Shown piece after piece: positions 10,920 to 19,245 of a DNA stretch of 64,000 bases. The DNA comes from Pseudoxanthobacter soli DSM 19599 (GTDB lineage Bacteria > Pseudomonadota > Alphaproteobacteria > Rhizobiales > Segnochrobactraceae), in assembly GCF_900148505.1 (NCBI RefSeq), contig NZ_FRXO01000004.1:186001-250000 (forward strand). The letters are read 5' to 3'. The translations under genes and the position numbers were made by a program. Position 1 is the first letter of the stretch. Each line of letters begins with the position of its first letter. Below the pieces are notes generated by a model. The model did not search any database and was not told the DNA's origin. It saw nothing but the letters and a program-made list of their open reading frames with translations.

Positions 10920-11043
10920 TCTAGAGCGCTTTCCAATCTGATGGAATCATCAGATCGGCAAGAAATCGCTCCAGATTCAAAGCCTCGAGCATATCCTTGT
11001 CGTTCAGATCGGTTCGATCTGAACGACAAGGATATGCTCTAGA
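10920..11043. repeat. Intergenic palindromic repeat, copy B (intact, MITE-like)
   Basis: A 124-base element bounded by 8-bp inverted termini TCTAGAGC (10920-10927) and GCTCTAGA (11036-11043). Inside are a small hairpin ATCTGATG/CATCAGAT and a perfect long palindrome: 25-bp arms at 10987-11011 and 11015-11039 with a 3-base loop GTT. No target-site duplication is obvious. The right terminus supplies the stop codon TAG of the neighbouring deaminase gene (bases 11039-11041, minus strand). It could act as a transcription terminator or RNA-stabilising hairpin for that gene. It resembles the non-autonomous intergenic elements of Rhizobiales. Confidence 0.85.
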
Positions 11044-11785
11044 TGTGCCGCTGCCGGACGTGCCGGTCGGCGATAAACGTCACGTTCGGATGGTCGAGCA
11101 GTGCGGTGACCGGCCAATTCTGATCGGGGATACCGCGAAGAAGGGCTGCAACAGCCTCGTCCTTGCCATCGCCGGCGACGAGCAACAGGATGGCTTTCGC
11201 CCGCTTGATGGTGGCGACGCCCATGGTCAGCCCTGCGGCCGGCACCTCTGCCGGATCCGGATAGAGCACCGCCTGCGCTGCCCGTGTCTTCTCGGTGAGG
11301 GCGACCTGCCGTGTCCCCGCACTCCAGTCGCTACCCGGCTCGTTGAAGGCTATGTGGCCGTTCCGTCCGAGCCCGAGAATTGCAAGGTCGAGCCCGCCAA
11401 CATCTTCGATGGCGCGCTCGAATGCGAGACACTCCGCATCCGGGTCAGCGGCATCGCCGCGAAGCAGCCGAACTTGGTGCGGCTGTATCTTCAAAGGCCG
11501 GAACAGGTGCTGCCACAGGAAATGGCCGTAGCTGCGTGGATCGTCCGCAGGCTTGCCGACAAATTCGTCGAGGTTGAAGAAGCGGGCCCGCTGGCTGTCG
11601 AACGTGCCGCTGTCGTGCAGGGCGATGAGGCGGCGATAGAGCCCAAGAGGGGTCGCGCCGGTCGGCACGGCGATCACCGCATCCGGCTTGTCTGCCAGCA
11701 GCGCGGCGACATGGTCTGCCGCGCGTCGGGAAAGTGCATCTGAATTCTCAAGCCAGATCGGAGTCATTGTCGCTCGGGTCGTCAT
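11039..11785 (-). CDS. nagB: Glucosamine-6-phosphate deaminase/isomerase (NagB family)
   Basis: Converts glucosamine-6-phosphate to fructose-6-phosphate and ammonia in amino-sugar breakdown. About 248 residues. Family motifs are VPTGATPLGLYR (phosphate-binding loop), FNLDEFVG (catalytic Asp region) and GLGRNGHIAFNEPGSDW (catalytic His and Glu). The Asn before GHIAFNEP replaces the E. coli Asp, as in Bacillus NagB. Starts at 11785 and 11767 are both possible; neither has a strong ribosome-binding site. The frame is open for 88 more codons upstream, but that part looks non-coding. The stop codon is provided by the end of repeat copy B, so the original C-terminus may have been altered. No other amino-sugar genes are adjacent. 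It is divergent from the peptide synthetase gene. Confidence 0.85.
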   Translation of the reverse strand: MTTRATMTPIWLENSDALSRRAADHVAALLADKPDAVIAVPTGATPLGLYRRLIALHDSGTFDSQRARFFNLDEFVGKPADDPRSYGHFLWQHLFRPLKIQPHQVRLLRGDAADPDAECLAFERAIEDVGGLDLAILGLGRNGHIAFNEPGSDWSAGTRQVALTEKTRAAQAVLYPDPAEVPAAGLTMGVATIKRAKAILLLVAGDGKDEAVAALLRGIPDQNWPVTALLDHPNVTFIADRHVRQRHI

Positions 11786-12111
11786 GATCGTCGCCGGCCG
11801 GTGTTCCGGGGCGGAGCGATGGGAAGGAAGGGTCGAAGGGGGATTTTCGACCTTGCGGCGACCGTTTTGGACCAGGGCCGCCGGTCCCGCAACGCATCTG
11901 CTTGTCGCGTGATCCGCAAGGGTAGTGAGTTGAACGGCCGCACGCTTTGCGGCGGTAACGGGATGCCGCGTCGTCTGCGGCAAAAGCGGACCACTCAGCG
12001 TTGCCTCAAAGATCTTGAATGTCGTCCAAAAGCGCCGCGCCAGCTTCACATTTTAGCCCTGCCGCTTCGTCAATAACGCGATCGTGATGCCGTGCGTCGG
12101 GGGATTTGACG
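11786..12111. other. Divergent intergenic region (nagB-like / peptide synthetase)
   Basis: A 326-base spacer that should contain both divergent promoters. No confident -35/-10 pair or long inverted repeat is visible. Immediately before the synthetase start at 12112 is a GGGGG run about nine bases upstream, which serves as ribosome-binding site. Confidence 0.5.
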
Positions 12112-15100
12112 ATGAATATGCTGGACAGCAGCATGAGACTGGCTGTTGCAAGCGCCGCGGAAGCAGTTATCGCGCCTCTCCCGCCCGCCGAGGCCGTCTT
12201 TGATGGCCGACCTTATGCTCGTGACGAACTGCTTCACGAGATCTTCGACAGCAGTTGCGAAGAGAACAGCTCGCGTACCGCTCTGCGGATGCTCGGTGGC
12301 GATCCGGATGACATCCGGCGTGCGACGCTGACCTACGAGGAGCTTCGCGAGCGCAGCCTTCGATTCGCCTGGCAGCTTCGCTCGATGGGCGTGCAACGGG
12401 GCGACAGGGTCGTCATCTGCCTCCCGCGCGGGCTCGACCAATATATGGCGATCCTCGGCACGCTCTGGGCCGGCGCGTGCTACGTCCCCGTTGACTGGGG
12501 TTATCCTCAGGATCGGATCGACTTCATCGTCGCGGACAGCGGAGCCGTCCTCGTCGTCACCCACGAGGAGAGGGCGGGCGCCATGGCGGTGCGGGTCCTG
12601 CCGGTCGACGCGACGCTCGGCGATCTTGCCGCTCACCGCCCGGACCCGATCGGGCGCGCCGTGACCGGCTGCACGCCCGACGACCTCGCCTACATCATCT
12701 ACACCTCCGGCACGACCGGGCGGCCCAAAGGCGTGATGATCACGCACCGCAACATCTGCCATCTGATCCGCTCGGAAAGCGCGATCCTGGCGGTCACAGC
12801 CGAAGACAAGGTGTTCGGCGGCTTCAGCCTCGCGTTCGACATGTCCATCGAGACGATGTGGAGCGCGTTCCTTGTTGGAGCGGAACTGCTGGTCGCCTCC
12901 GAAACGCTGGCGAAGGCAGGGCCGGATATCGCGGTCCCGCTTGCGGAGGCCAGGGCAACCGTCTGGCATGTCGTGCCGTCGCTGCTGACACTGGTCGAGG
13001 AAGCGATGCCGACGCTGCGCCTCCTCAATCTCGGCGGCGAGGCCTGCCCGCCCGATCTCGTGGAGCGCTGGGCGCGGCCGGGCCTGCGCATGCTCAACAC
13101 CTACGGCCCGACCGAGACCACGGTCACGGCCACGTGGACCGAACTGCAGCGCGGGCGGCGCGTCACCATCGGCAAGCCGCTGCCGGGTTACACCGCATGG
13201 ATCGTCGATGACCTGCTCTGGCCAGTACAGGCCGGCACGGAAGGCGAACTCGTCATCGGCGGGCCCGGCGTTGGCGGGGGCTATGTCGGCCGGCCGGACC
13301 TAACCGCCGACAAGTTCGTCACCGCGCCCTTCAAGGCACCGGACGGCGCACGGCCGGTCGTCTATCGCTCGGGCGATCTCGTCCGGCTCGATGCCGCCGG
13401 AGAGATCGAATATATCGGCCGTATCGACACGCAGGTGAAAATCCGCGGATTTCGCGTCGAACTTGCGGAGATCGAGGCGGTCATCGCCGAGGAGCTGGGT
13501 GTCGCGCAGGCCGTGGTCCATCTCTTCCGCGACGACGACAGTGCGGAGTTCCTGGCGGCGTTCGTGGTGGCGCGGGCAGGGACGGCCGTCGATCTCGACG
13601 CCGTGCGGACCCGCGTGCGCGACCGCCTGCCGAACTACATGCGGCCCGCCGCCTATCAGCAACTCGATGCGCTGCCGACATTGGCCGCATCCGGCAAGGT
13701 CGACCGCAAGGCGCTGCAGCGGCCTGCTGCCGCTCCGGCAAGCGAGACCGACATCGTGCCGCCTTCCGGCCCGGTCGAGACCGAGCTCCAGCGCATCTGG
13801 GCGGCGACCTTTGCGCCGCGTCAGGTTTCCGTGCTCGACGACCTGTTCGAGGACCTCGGCGGCCATTCCCTGAAGGCCGCGCGCCTTGTGTCGGCGATCC
13901 GCAAGTCGCCCGGCTTCGAGGGCGTCTCCATCCAGGACCTCTACGCAGCGCCCTCCATCCGCAAGCTTGCGGCGCGTCTCGGTGGCGCCGTCTCCGCCGC
14001 GCGTGTCGACGAGACGAGCTTCCACCGCATTGCCGAGTGGAAGCGCTGGCTGTGCGTGGCGGCGCAGACCGTCGCGCTGCTGCCGATCTACACGGTGGCT
14101 GGGCTGCAGTGGTTCTTCCCCTATCTCGCCTATACCCATCTGGCGGGAGACATGGACCGGGTGCCGGCGCTGCTTCTCAGCGGCCTCAGCTTCATCTTCA
14201 TCCCGCCGCTGGCGATGGTGATGTCCATCGTGGTGAAGTGGGTGGTCATCGGCCGCTTCAAGGCCGGCAGCTATCCCCTTTGGGGTGCTTATTATTTCCG
14301 CTGGTGGCTTGTCCGGCGCCTCTCCGAGGTGATCGCGACACCCTATCTGGCGGGAACGCCGATGATGCGGCTCTATTGCCGCCTGCTCGGCGCGCGGGTG
14401 GGCAAGAGGGCGTTCATCGGCCGCGTCGAGGTCGATGCCGCCGATCTCCTGACCATCAGCGACGATGCCATCGTCAGCGACTATGCCTTGCCGGCGACGA
14501 GCTCGGTGTCGCGCGGCCAACTTCATCTCGGCCCGGTCGAAATCGGCCCTCGGGCGTTCGTTGGCTCCATGGCGGTGGTCGGCCGCAACAGCCGGGTCGG
14601 GCAGGGCGCGGTGCTGGAGGATCTCTCCTCGCTCGCCATCGGCGCTGATATTCCCGACCGCGAGATCTGGAGCGGGTCGCCCGCACAGTCGACCGGCCGG
14701 ATCGCCACGCCGGCCGAGGCGATGGAAAGTTCGTTGCCGCAGCGCATCCTCTCCACCGCCGTGCTCTGGATCGCGGCGCTTCTCTTGCCGATCGTCGCCG
14801 TGCTGCCGATCGCGCCCGGCCTGCTGATGATGATCGAGGTGGACTGGCAGACGGAGAGCTATCTCTATCTGTTGATCTCGCCGCTTCTCGCCGCGACCTA
14901 TGTGCCGCTGATGTGCGCGCTGACCGTTGCCGTCAAGCGCTGCGTCATGGGGCGCGTCGAGCCCGGCCGGTACGGCATTCACTCTTGGTTCTACGTGCGC
15001 TTCTGGTTCGTGCAGCAGGTCAACGATCTTGCCCTGCGGCTGCTGCACCCGATCTACGCCACGCTCTATGTCGTGCCGTGGTACCGCGCGCTCGGCGTGA

Positions 15101-16146
15101 AAGTCGGCCGTCGTGCCGAGATCTCCACCGCGGCGGCGATCATCCCCGATCTCGTCGAGATCGGGCCGGAGAGCTTCATCGCCGACGCGGTGCTGTTCGG
15201 CGCCGCCAAGGCGGAGCCGGGCGCCATCCGTCTGGAACACACGAGGATCGGGCGCCGCAGCTTCATCGGCAACAGCGCGCTGCTGCCGACCGGGGCCACG
15301 ATCGGCGACGAGGTGCTGATCGGCGTGCTGTCGAAACCGCCGGAAGACGGCGGGGCGGAAACGCCGAACGGCACCTGGTTCGGCTCGCCGCCGATCTCCC
15401 TGCCGGTCCGTCAGACCGTTGGCATGTTCGATGAAGGCGCGCGCTTCAATCCCTCACGCAAGCTCGTCGCGACGCGACTGGCGATCGAGGCCGTCCGCGT
15501 GGTGCTGTCGCTGACGATCTTCCTCGCGCTGTTCAGCCTGCTCCTGTCGGTCGTCGGCGACCTCGACGATCTCTCCGACGACGGCACGCTGGTCGCCTTC
15601 GCGTTCCCGTTCCTCTATTTCGGCTTCGCGCTGTGCTGCGGTCTGTCGGTGGTGGCGCTCAAGTGGCTCGTCATGGGCCGCTACAAGCCGACCACACAGC
15701 CGCTCTGGAGCACGTTCGTGTGGCGGACGGAACTCGTCACGTCGACCTACGAGAACCTCGCCGTTCCCAACCTGCTGCAGCCGTTGCAGGGCACGCCGTG
15801 GCTGCCGCTCTATCTGCGGCTGATGGGCTGCCGGATCGGCAAGCGCTGCTATATCGACACGACCGACATCACCGAGTTCGATCTGGTCGATATCGGCGAC
15901 GACGTGGCGCTCAACGACCTCGCGGGTCTCCAGACCCATCTGTTCGAGGACCGCGTCATGAAGGTGAGCCGCGTGACCGTGCGCGACCGCGCGACCATCG
16001 GCTCCTATGCCATCGTTCTCTACGATGCCGAGATCGGCAAGGACGCGCAGCTCGGCGACCTTTCCGTCATCATGAAAGGTGAGGTGCTGCCGGACGGGAC
16101 CGCATGGGAAGGATCGCCGGCGCGCCTGTCGCACAATGCCGTGTAG
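12112..16146 (+). CDS. Stand-alone NRPS-like polyamino-acid synthetase (Pls architecture)
   Basis: A 1,344-residue protein. Residues about 30-545 are an adenylation domain with the core motifs YTSGTTGRPKGV (197-208), YGPTETT, YRSGDLVRL, GRIDTQVKIRGFRVE and ASGKVDRKAL. A carrier domain follows with LGGHSLKA (Ser586 is the phosphopantetheine site). There is no condensation or thioesterase domain. Instead six predicted membrane segments (about 645-670, 683-715, 877-907, 915-945, 1127-1150, 1165-1190) separate three soluble domains with left-handed beta-helix-like repeats of the acetyltransferase type. This is the layout of Streptomyces Pls (epsilon-poly-L-lysine synthetase) and of the TIGR02353 family. 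It would activate one amino acid and oligomerise it at the membrane. ATG 12112 is preferred over an upstream TTG. No phosphopantetheinyl transferase is nearby. Confidence 0.88.
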   Translation: MNMLDSSMRLAVASAAEAVIAPLPPAEAVFDGRPYARDELLHEIFDSSCEENSSRTALRMLGGDPDDIRRATLTYEELRERSLRFAWQLRSMGVQRGDRVVICLPRGLDQYMAILGTLWAGACYVPVDWGYPQDRIDFIVADSGAVLVVTHEERAGAMAVRVLPVDATLGDLAAHRPDPIGRAVTGCTPDDLAYIIYTSGTTGRPKGVMITHRNICHLIRSESAILAVTAEDKVFGGFSLAFDMSIETMWSAFLVGAELLVASETLAKAGPDIAVPLAEARATVWHVVPSLLTLVEEAMPTLRLLNLGGEACPPDLVERWARPGLRMLNTYGPTETTVTATWTELQRGRRVTIGKPLPGYTAWIVDDLLWPVQAGTEGELVIGGPGVGGGYVGRPDLTADKFVTAPFKAPDGARPVVYRSGDLVRLDAAGEIEYIGRIDTQVKIRGFRVELAEIEAVIAEELGVAQAVVHLFRDDDSAEFLAAFVVARAGTAVDLDAVRTRVRDRLPNYMRPAAYQQLDALPTLAASGKVDRKALQRPAAAPASETDIVPPSGPVETELQRIWAATFAPRQVSVLDDLFEDLGGHSLKAARLVSAIRKSPGFEGVSIQDLYAAPSIRKLAARLGGAVSAARVDETSFHRIAEWKRWLCVAAQTVALLPIYTVAGLQWFFPYLAYTHLAGDMDRVPALLLSGLSFIFIPPLAMVMSIVVKWVVIGRFKAGSYPLWGAYYFRWWLVRRLSEVIATPYLAGTPMMRLYCRLLGARVGKRAFIGRVEVDAADLLTISDDAIVSDYALPATSSVSRGQLHLGPVEIGPRAFVGSMAVVGRNSRVGQGAVLEDLSSLAIGADIPDREIWSGSPAQSTGRIATPAEAMESSLPQRILSTAVLWIAALLLPIVAVLPIAPGLLMMIEVDWQTESYLYLLISPLLAATYVPLMCALTVAVKRCVMGRVEPGRYGIHSWFYVRFWFVQQVNDLALRLLHPIYATLYVVPWYRALGVKVGRRAEISTAAAIIPDLVEIGPESFIADAVLFGAAKAEPGAIRLEHTRIGRRSFIGNSALLPTGATIGDEVLIGVLSKPPEDGGAETPNGTWFGSPPISLPVRQTVGMFDEGARFNPSRKLVATRLAIEAVRVVLSLTIFLALFSLLLSVVGDLDDLSDDGTLVAFAFPFLYFGFALCCGLSVVALKWLVMGRYKPTTQPLWSTFVWRTELVTSTYENLAVPNLLQPLQGTPWLPLYLRLMGCRIGKRCYIDTTDITEFDLVDIGDDVALNDLAGLQTHLFEDRVMKVSRVTVRDRATIGSYAIVLYDAEIGKDAQLGDLSVIMKGEVLPDGTAWEGSPARLSHNAV

Positions 16147-16149
16147 CGC

Positions 16150-16168
16150 CACGCGGATTCTCCGCGTG
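16150..16168 (+). terminator. Hairpin just after the peptide synthetase stop
   Basis: A perfect 8-bp stem CACGCGGA/TCCGCGTG with loop TTC, starting 4 bases after the stop codon. There is no T-run behind it, so termination may be weak or need Rho. Confidence 0.4.
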
Positions 16169-16590
16169 TGCTTCGAGCGACGCTGCAGCCGCCAGACCGG
16201 CGGATGCAGCGCCCCGCCATTTCCCGGTCCGGCTGGGAACGGGCGCCGCCAACATGGACCGGCCCGCCGTCGCGGTCGTCCCCGTCCTGCGCAGTATGTT
16301 CCATAACCTGTGTTATCGGACTCAACTTCGTCCAGCGGCGAAACCGGAGAGCCGTGATCCGGCGCGCCGAGCCCGTGGAGCCGGTCCTGTGCATCCCGGC
16401 CGCTCTGCCGTCCGATGCCGCATCGCCCGTTTGCAAGGTGGGCGCCACGCAAGGTAGGCGCCGCGATAGTCACGGATACCGGCCTCGCCGCTGTTCTGCC
16501 GGCCGGGCCGGTATCGTTCCGGCCCGCTTTCCGCGGATGGCATGCGGACGCGCCCAGCCTGTCGACGCGACGGCCCGCCGACGGGTTCGG
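16169..16590. other. Convergent intergenic region, nothing recognised
   Basis: About 420 bases between the peptide synthetase and the convergent ABC permease gene. Several open frames cross it, but none has a ribosome-binding site, typical codon use or a recognisable motif. It contains no repeat matching copies A or B. I see no feature here that I can support. Confidence 0.45.
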
Positions 16591-17628
16591 TCAGTTCGCA
16601 AGCCGCGCCAGCTGCTCGCTAACGCGTCGGCGCTGTTCGAGGCGCGGACCGAGGAAGTTGCCGAGGGCATCAAGGCTCGCCGCGAACACGAGCGCCAGGC
16701 CGCTCGCCACGAGCTGCACGAACGGCGGCACCGCCAGCAGGACGAGGCCGTTGTCGAGCACGCCAAGGAACACCCAGGCCGTCAGCACGCCGAAGATGCG
16801 CCCTCGCCCGCCGGCGAATGCGACGCCACCGAGAAGCACGATGGTGAGCGCCTGCAATTCCATCATCAGCCCGAGCGAACCTGGCGATGCGCCGTCGAGG
16901 CGCGCGACGAGCAATACGCCGGCCAGTCCCGCCGCCGTGCCGGTCGCGACATAGAGCCCGAGCACCACCGGCCGGACAGGAAGCGCGGCCAGGAATGCCG
17001 CCTGCGGATTGACGCCGATGGCGAACACGTAGCGCCCCCAGACCGTCATCGACAGGAATCCGGCGGAGAGCAGGAACACCGCACCGACAACCCACAGCAG
17101 CACGGGAATGCCGAGCAGGTTGCCGTTCCCGATCCAGAAGAAGGTGTCGCCGAGGCCCGCGACTTCGATGGAGTTGGTAAGAAGCGTCGCGCCGCGCAGC
17201 ACACTCAGCATGCCGAGCGTCACGATGATCGGGCTGAACCGCAAATAGGCGCACAGGATGCCGTTGACGAGCCCGACCAGAGCCCCGGTGCCGACGCCGA
17301 TCAGCACGCCCGCCCCTGCCGGCATCCCCCACGACGTCATGGCGATGGCCGTGATCATGCCGGAAAAGCCGATATTGGAGCCGACCGACATGTCCACCTG
17401 ACCTGCGATGACCAGCAGCGCCATCACCGCGGCCACGACGCCGATCGCGGCATAGTTGGTCAGGATCACTTTGAAGTTGGAGATCGTGAGAAAGACGCTG
17501 CTTTCCAGAGAGAAATACGTGATCAGCAGCAGCAGCGCGAGAAGAAGGATGTTGTTGACGACGAGCTCGACCGGGGGACCCCGGCGGGCGCGGCTCGACG
17601 GCAATGCGGTGGCGGTCTCAGTGCTCAT
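16591..17628 (-). CDS. Sugar-type ABC importer permease (RbsC family)
   Basis: Inner-membrane permease of 345 residues with 8-10 hydrophobic segments. VIAGQVDMSVGSNIGFSGM (about residues 70-88) is the conserved stretch of the BPD_transp_2 family, used by ribose, xylose, AI-2 and related importers. The start codon overlaps the stop of the ATPase gene in ATGA, so the two are translated together. It is the last gene of the operon that begins with the oxygenase at 22415. The family mainly transports pentoses and other sugars, but nucleoside and polyol systems also belong here, so the substrate remains open. Confidence 0.92.
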   Translation of the reverse strand: MSTETATALPSSRARRGPPVELVVNNILLLALLLLITYFSLESSVFLTISNFKVILTNYAAIGVVAAVMALLVIAGQVDMSVGSNIGFSGMITAIAMTSWGMPAGAGVLIGVGTGALVGLVNGILCAYLRFSPIIVTLGMLSVLRGATLLTNSIEVAGLGDTFFWIGNGNLLGIPVLLWVVGAVFLLSAGFLSMTVWGRYVFAIGVNPQAAFLAALPVRPVVLGLYVATGTAAGLAGVLLVARLDGASPGSLGLMMELQALTIVLLGGVAFAGGRGRIFGVLTAWVFLGVLDNGLVLLAVPPFVQLVASGLALVFAASLDALGNFLGPRLEQRRRVSEQLARLAN

Positions 17629-19130
17629 GCGGTCTTCCGTCCCTGATGTTCGACCTCGTGCGCGAGCGCGAGGAGACGGCCTTCTTCGATGTCTTCATGT
17701 TCGACGATGGCGGCGACCCGGCCAGCGGACAGAACGACGACCCGGTCCGCGATCTGAACCAGTTCCTCCGGCTCCGACGAGGTGACGAGCACACTCTTGC
17801 CGGCATCGGCGCTGGCGCGGATCGCGGCGTAGATGTCGCGCCGGGCGCCGACGTCGACGCCCTGTGTCGGTTCGTCCAGCATCAGCAGCCGGCAGCCGAT
17901 GGTGTCGTTCAGCCAGCGCGCGATGACGAGCTTCTGCTGGTTGCCGCCCGAGAACCGGCGGGCCTGGAGGTCGATGCGCGGCGGCTGCAGGTTGAGCGGC
18001 GTCACGGCCGTGTTGAACGCGAGCCGTTCGCGCGCGAACCGGCGCACGCCGGCCATGGCGAGCGCCGCATAGGACGGCAGCAGCATGTTCTCCCCCGCGG
18101 AGAGCGATCCGATGATGCTCTTGCGCAGACGGTCGGACGGCACAAGGGCGACGCCGGCCGCGACGGCGTCGCCGGGGCTCGAAGCCGCGATGGTTCGGCC
18201 GTCGATCGAGACCGTGCCGGCGAAGCGGCGGTGGCTGCCGAACAGGGTCTCCACGAGTTCCGTGCGGCCGGAGCCGACGAGACCGAAGACGCCGAGCACC
18301 TCGCCTTCGCGGATATCGAGGTCGACGGGGCCGATGCCCGGGGCCAAGAGGCCGCGGACGGAGACGGCCGTCGTCCGCGCTGCGCCTGCCTGAGCGGCCG
18401 GCCGCCCACGGGCGATGCGCTCCCCGGCGATGGCATCGACGAGATCGTCACGGTTGAGATCCTTGACGGCGCCGGTCAGCACCACCTGCCCGCCACGCAG
18501 CACCGTCACGCGGTCGGCGAGTGTGAACACCTCGGCAAGCCGGTGCGTGACGTAGAGCAGCGGCAGCTTCTGCTTCTTCAGCGCCAGCAACTGCTCGCCG
18601 AGCGCCTCGGCTTCCTTCTCGGAAAGAGCGGCCGTCGGTTCGTCGAGGATAAGCACCTTCGGACGGGTGCGCAGCGACTTGGCGATCTCGACGGCCTGAA
18701 GACCTGCGTTGCCGAGGGTGGACAGGGCCGCGGTCGGCCGGATGTCGACGCCGAGTTCATCGAGCCAGCGCGCGGCTTCGCGGCGCTGGGCGCGCTTGCG
18801 GACGAACGGGCCGATCCGAAGCTCCTGGCCGAGGAACATGTTGTCAGCGACATCGAGGCTCGCGGCCAGCGAGAGGTCCTGATAGATCACGGAAATGCCC
18901 GCTTGGCGGGCGGTCCGGGGCGTGAAGCCGTCGAAATGCTCTACGCCGACCATCATCGTTCCGGAGTCCGGCACGATGGCGCCGGAGAGACACTTGATCA
19001 GCGTCGACTTGCCCGCCCCGTTGGCGCCGAGCAGGGCATGGATTTCGCCGTCGGCGACTTCGAGGTCGACGCCCTTGAGCACCTCGACCCCGCCATAGGA
19101 TTTCCGCAAGCCGTAGACGGCAAAGGGCAT
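17625..19130 (-). CDS. Sugar-type ABC importer ATPase, two-domain (RbsA family)
   Basis: A 501-residue duplicated ATPase that powers the adjacent permease. The first nucleotide-binding domain has Walker A GANGAGKS at residues 35-42 and Walker B LILDEPTAAL. The second has the degenerate P-loop GLVGSGRTE and the signature FSGGNQQKL, followed by LMLDEPTQGVDVGA. Replacement of the second Walker A Lys by Arg/Thr residues is normal for RbsA/XylG/MglA. The gene lies 115 bases after the binding-protein gene, with a strong hairpin between them, and overlaps the permease by ATGA. Confidence 0.93.
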   Translation of the reverse strand: MPFAVYGLRKSYGGVEVLKGVDLEVADGEIHALLGANGAGKSTLIKCLSGAIVPDSGTMMVGVEHFDGFTPRTARQAGISVIYQDLSLAASLDVADNMFLGQELRIGPFVRKRAQRREAARWLDELGVDIRPTAALSTLGNAGLQAVEIAKSLRTRPKVLILDEPTAALSEKEAEALGEQLLALKKQKLPLLYVTHRLAEVFTLADRVTVLRGGQVVLTGAVKDLNRDDLVDAIAGERIARGRPAAQAGAARTTAVSVRGLLAPGIGPVDLDIREGEVLGVFGLVGSGRTELVETLFGSHRRFAGTVSIDGRTIAASSPGDAVAAGVALVPSDRLRKSIIGSLSAGENMLLPSYAALAMAGVRRFARERLAFNTAVTPLNLQPPRIDLQARRFSGGNQQKLVIARWLNDTIGCRLLMLDEPTQGVDVGARRDIYAAIRASADAGKSVLVTSSEPEELVQIADRVVVLSAGRVAAIVEHEDIEEGRLLALAHEVEHQGRKTA

Positions 19131-19172
19131 TGCGCACTCCGCTGCTGATGAGCTCCGTTGAGCTGGCCCCGT

Positions 19173-19206
19173 CTTCCCGGCGGATCGAGACGATGCCGCC
19201 GGGAAG
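19173..19206 (-). terminator. Hairpin between binding protein and ATPase genes
   Basis: A perfect 11-bp stem (CTTCCCGGCGG with CCGCCGGGAAG) and a 12-base loop, 40 bases after the binding-protein stop. It has no U-run. Hairpins at this position usually protect the binding-protein mRNA or cause partial termination, so that the binding protein is made in excess over the membrane subunits. Confidence 0.5.
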
Positions 19207-19245
19207 GGAGACCTGCCGATTGGATGAAGAGCAAGTTTCAGGCCG

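Noticed and set aside
10997-11029. Nearly identical N-terminal peptides on both strands from frames starting at 10997 (+) and 11029 (-)
   Set aside because: A trivial consequence of the perfect palindrome in repeat copy B, not paired genes.
11786-12049. 88-codon N-terminal extension of the nagB-like gene
   Set aside because: NagB proteins start close to the MTPIWLEN position, and the extension has no conserved content.
13300-15240. 646-codon open frame on the minus strand inside the peptide synthetase gene
   Set aside because: Antisense shadow typical of GC-rich genes; the plus-strand frame has continuous domain motifs.
12112-16146. Full siderophore or lipopeptide biosynthetic cluster around the NRPS-like gene
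   Set aside because: No condensation domains, thioesterase, tailoring enzymes, MbtH or siderophore transport genes nearby; it is a stand-alone gene.
17604-19148. 514-codon plus-strand frame opposite the RbsA-like ATPase
   Set aside because: Shadow of a well-supported two-domain ATPase on the minus strand.
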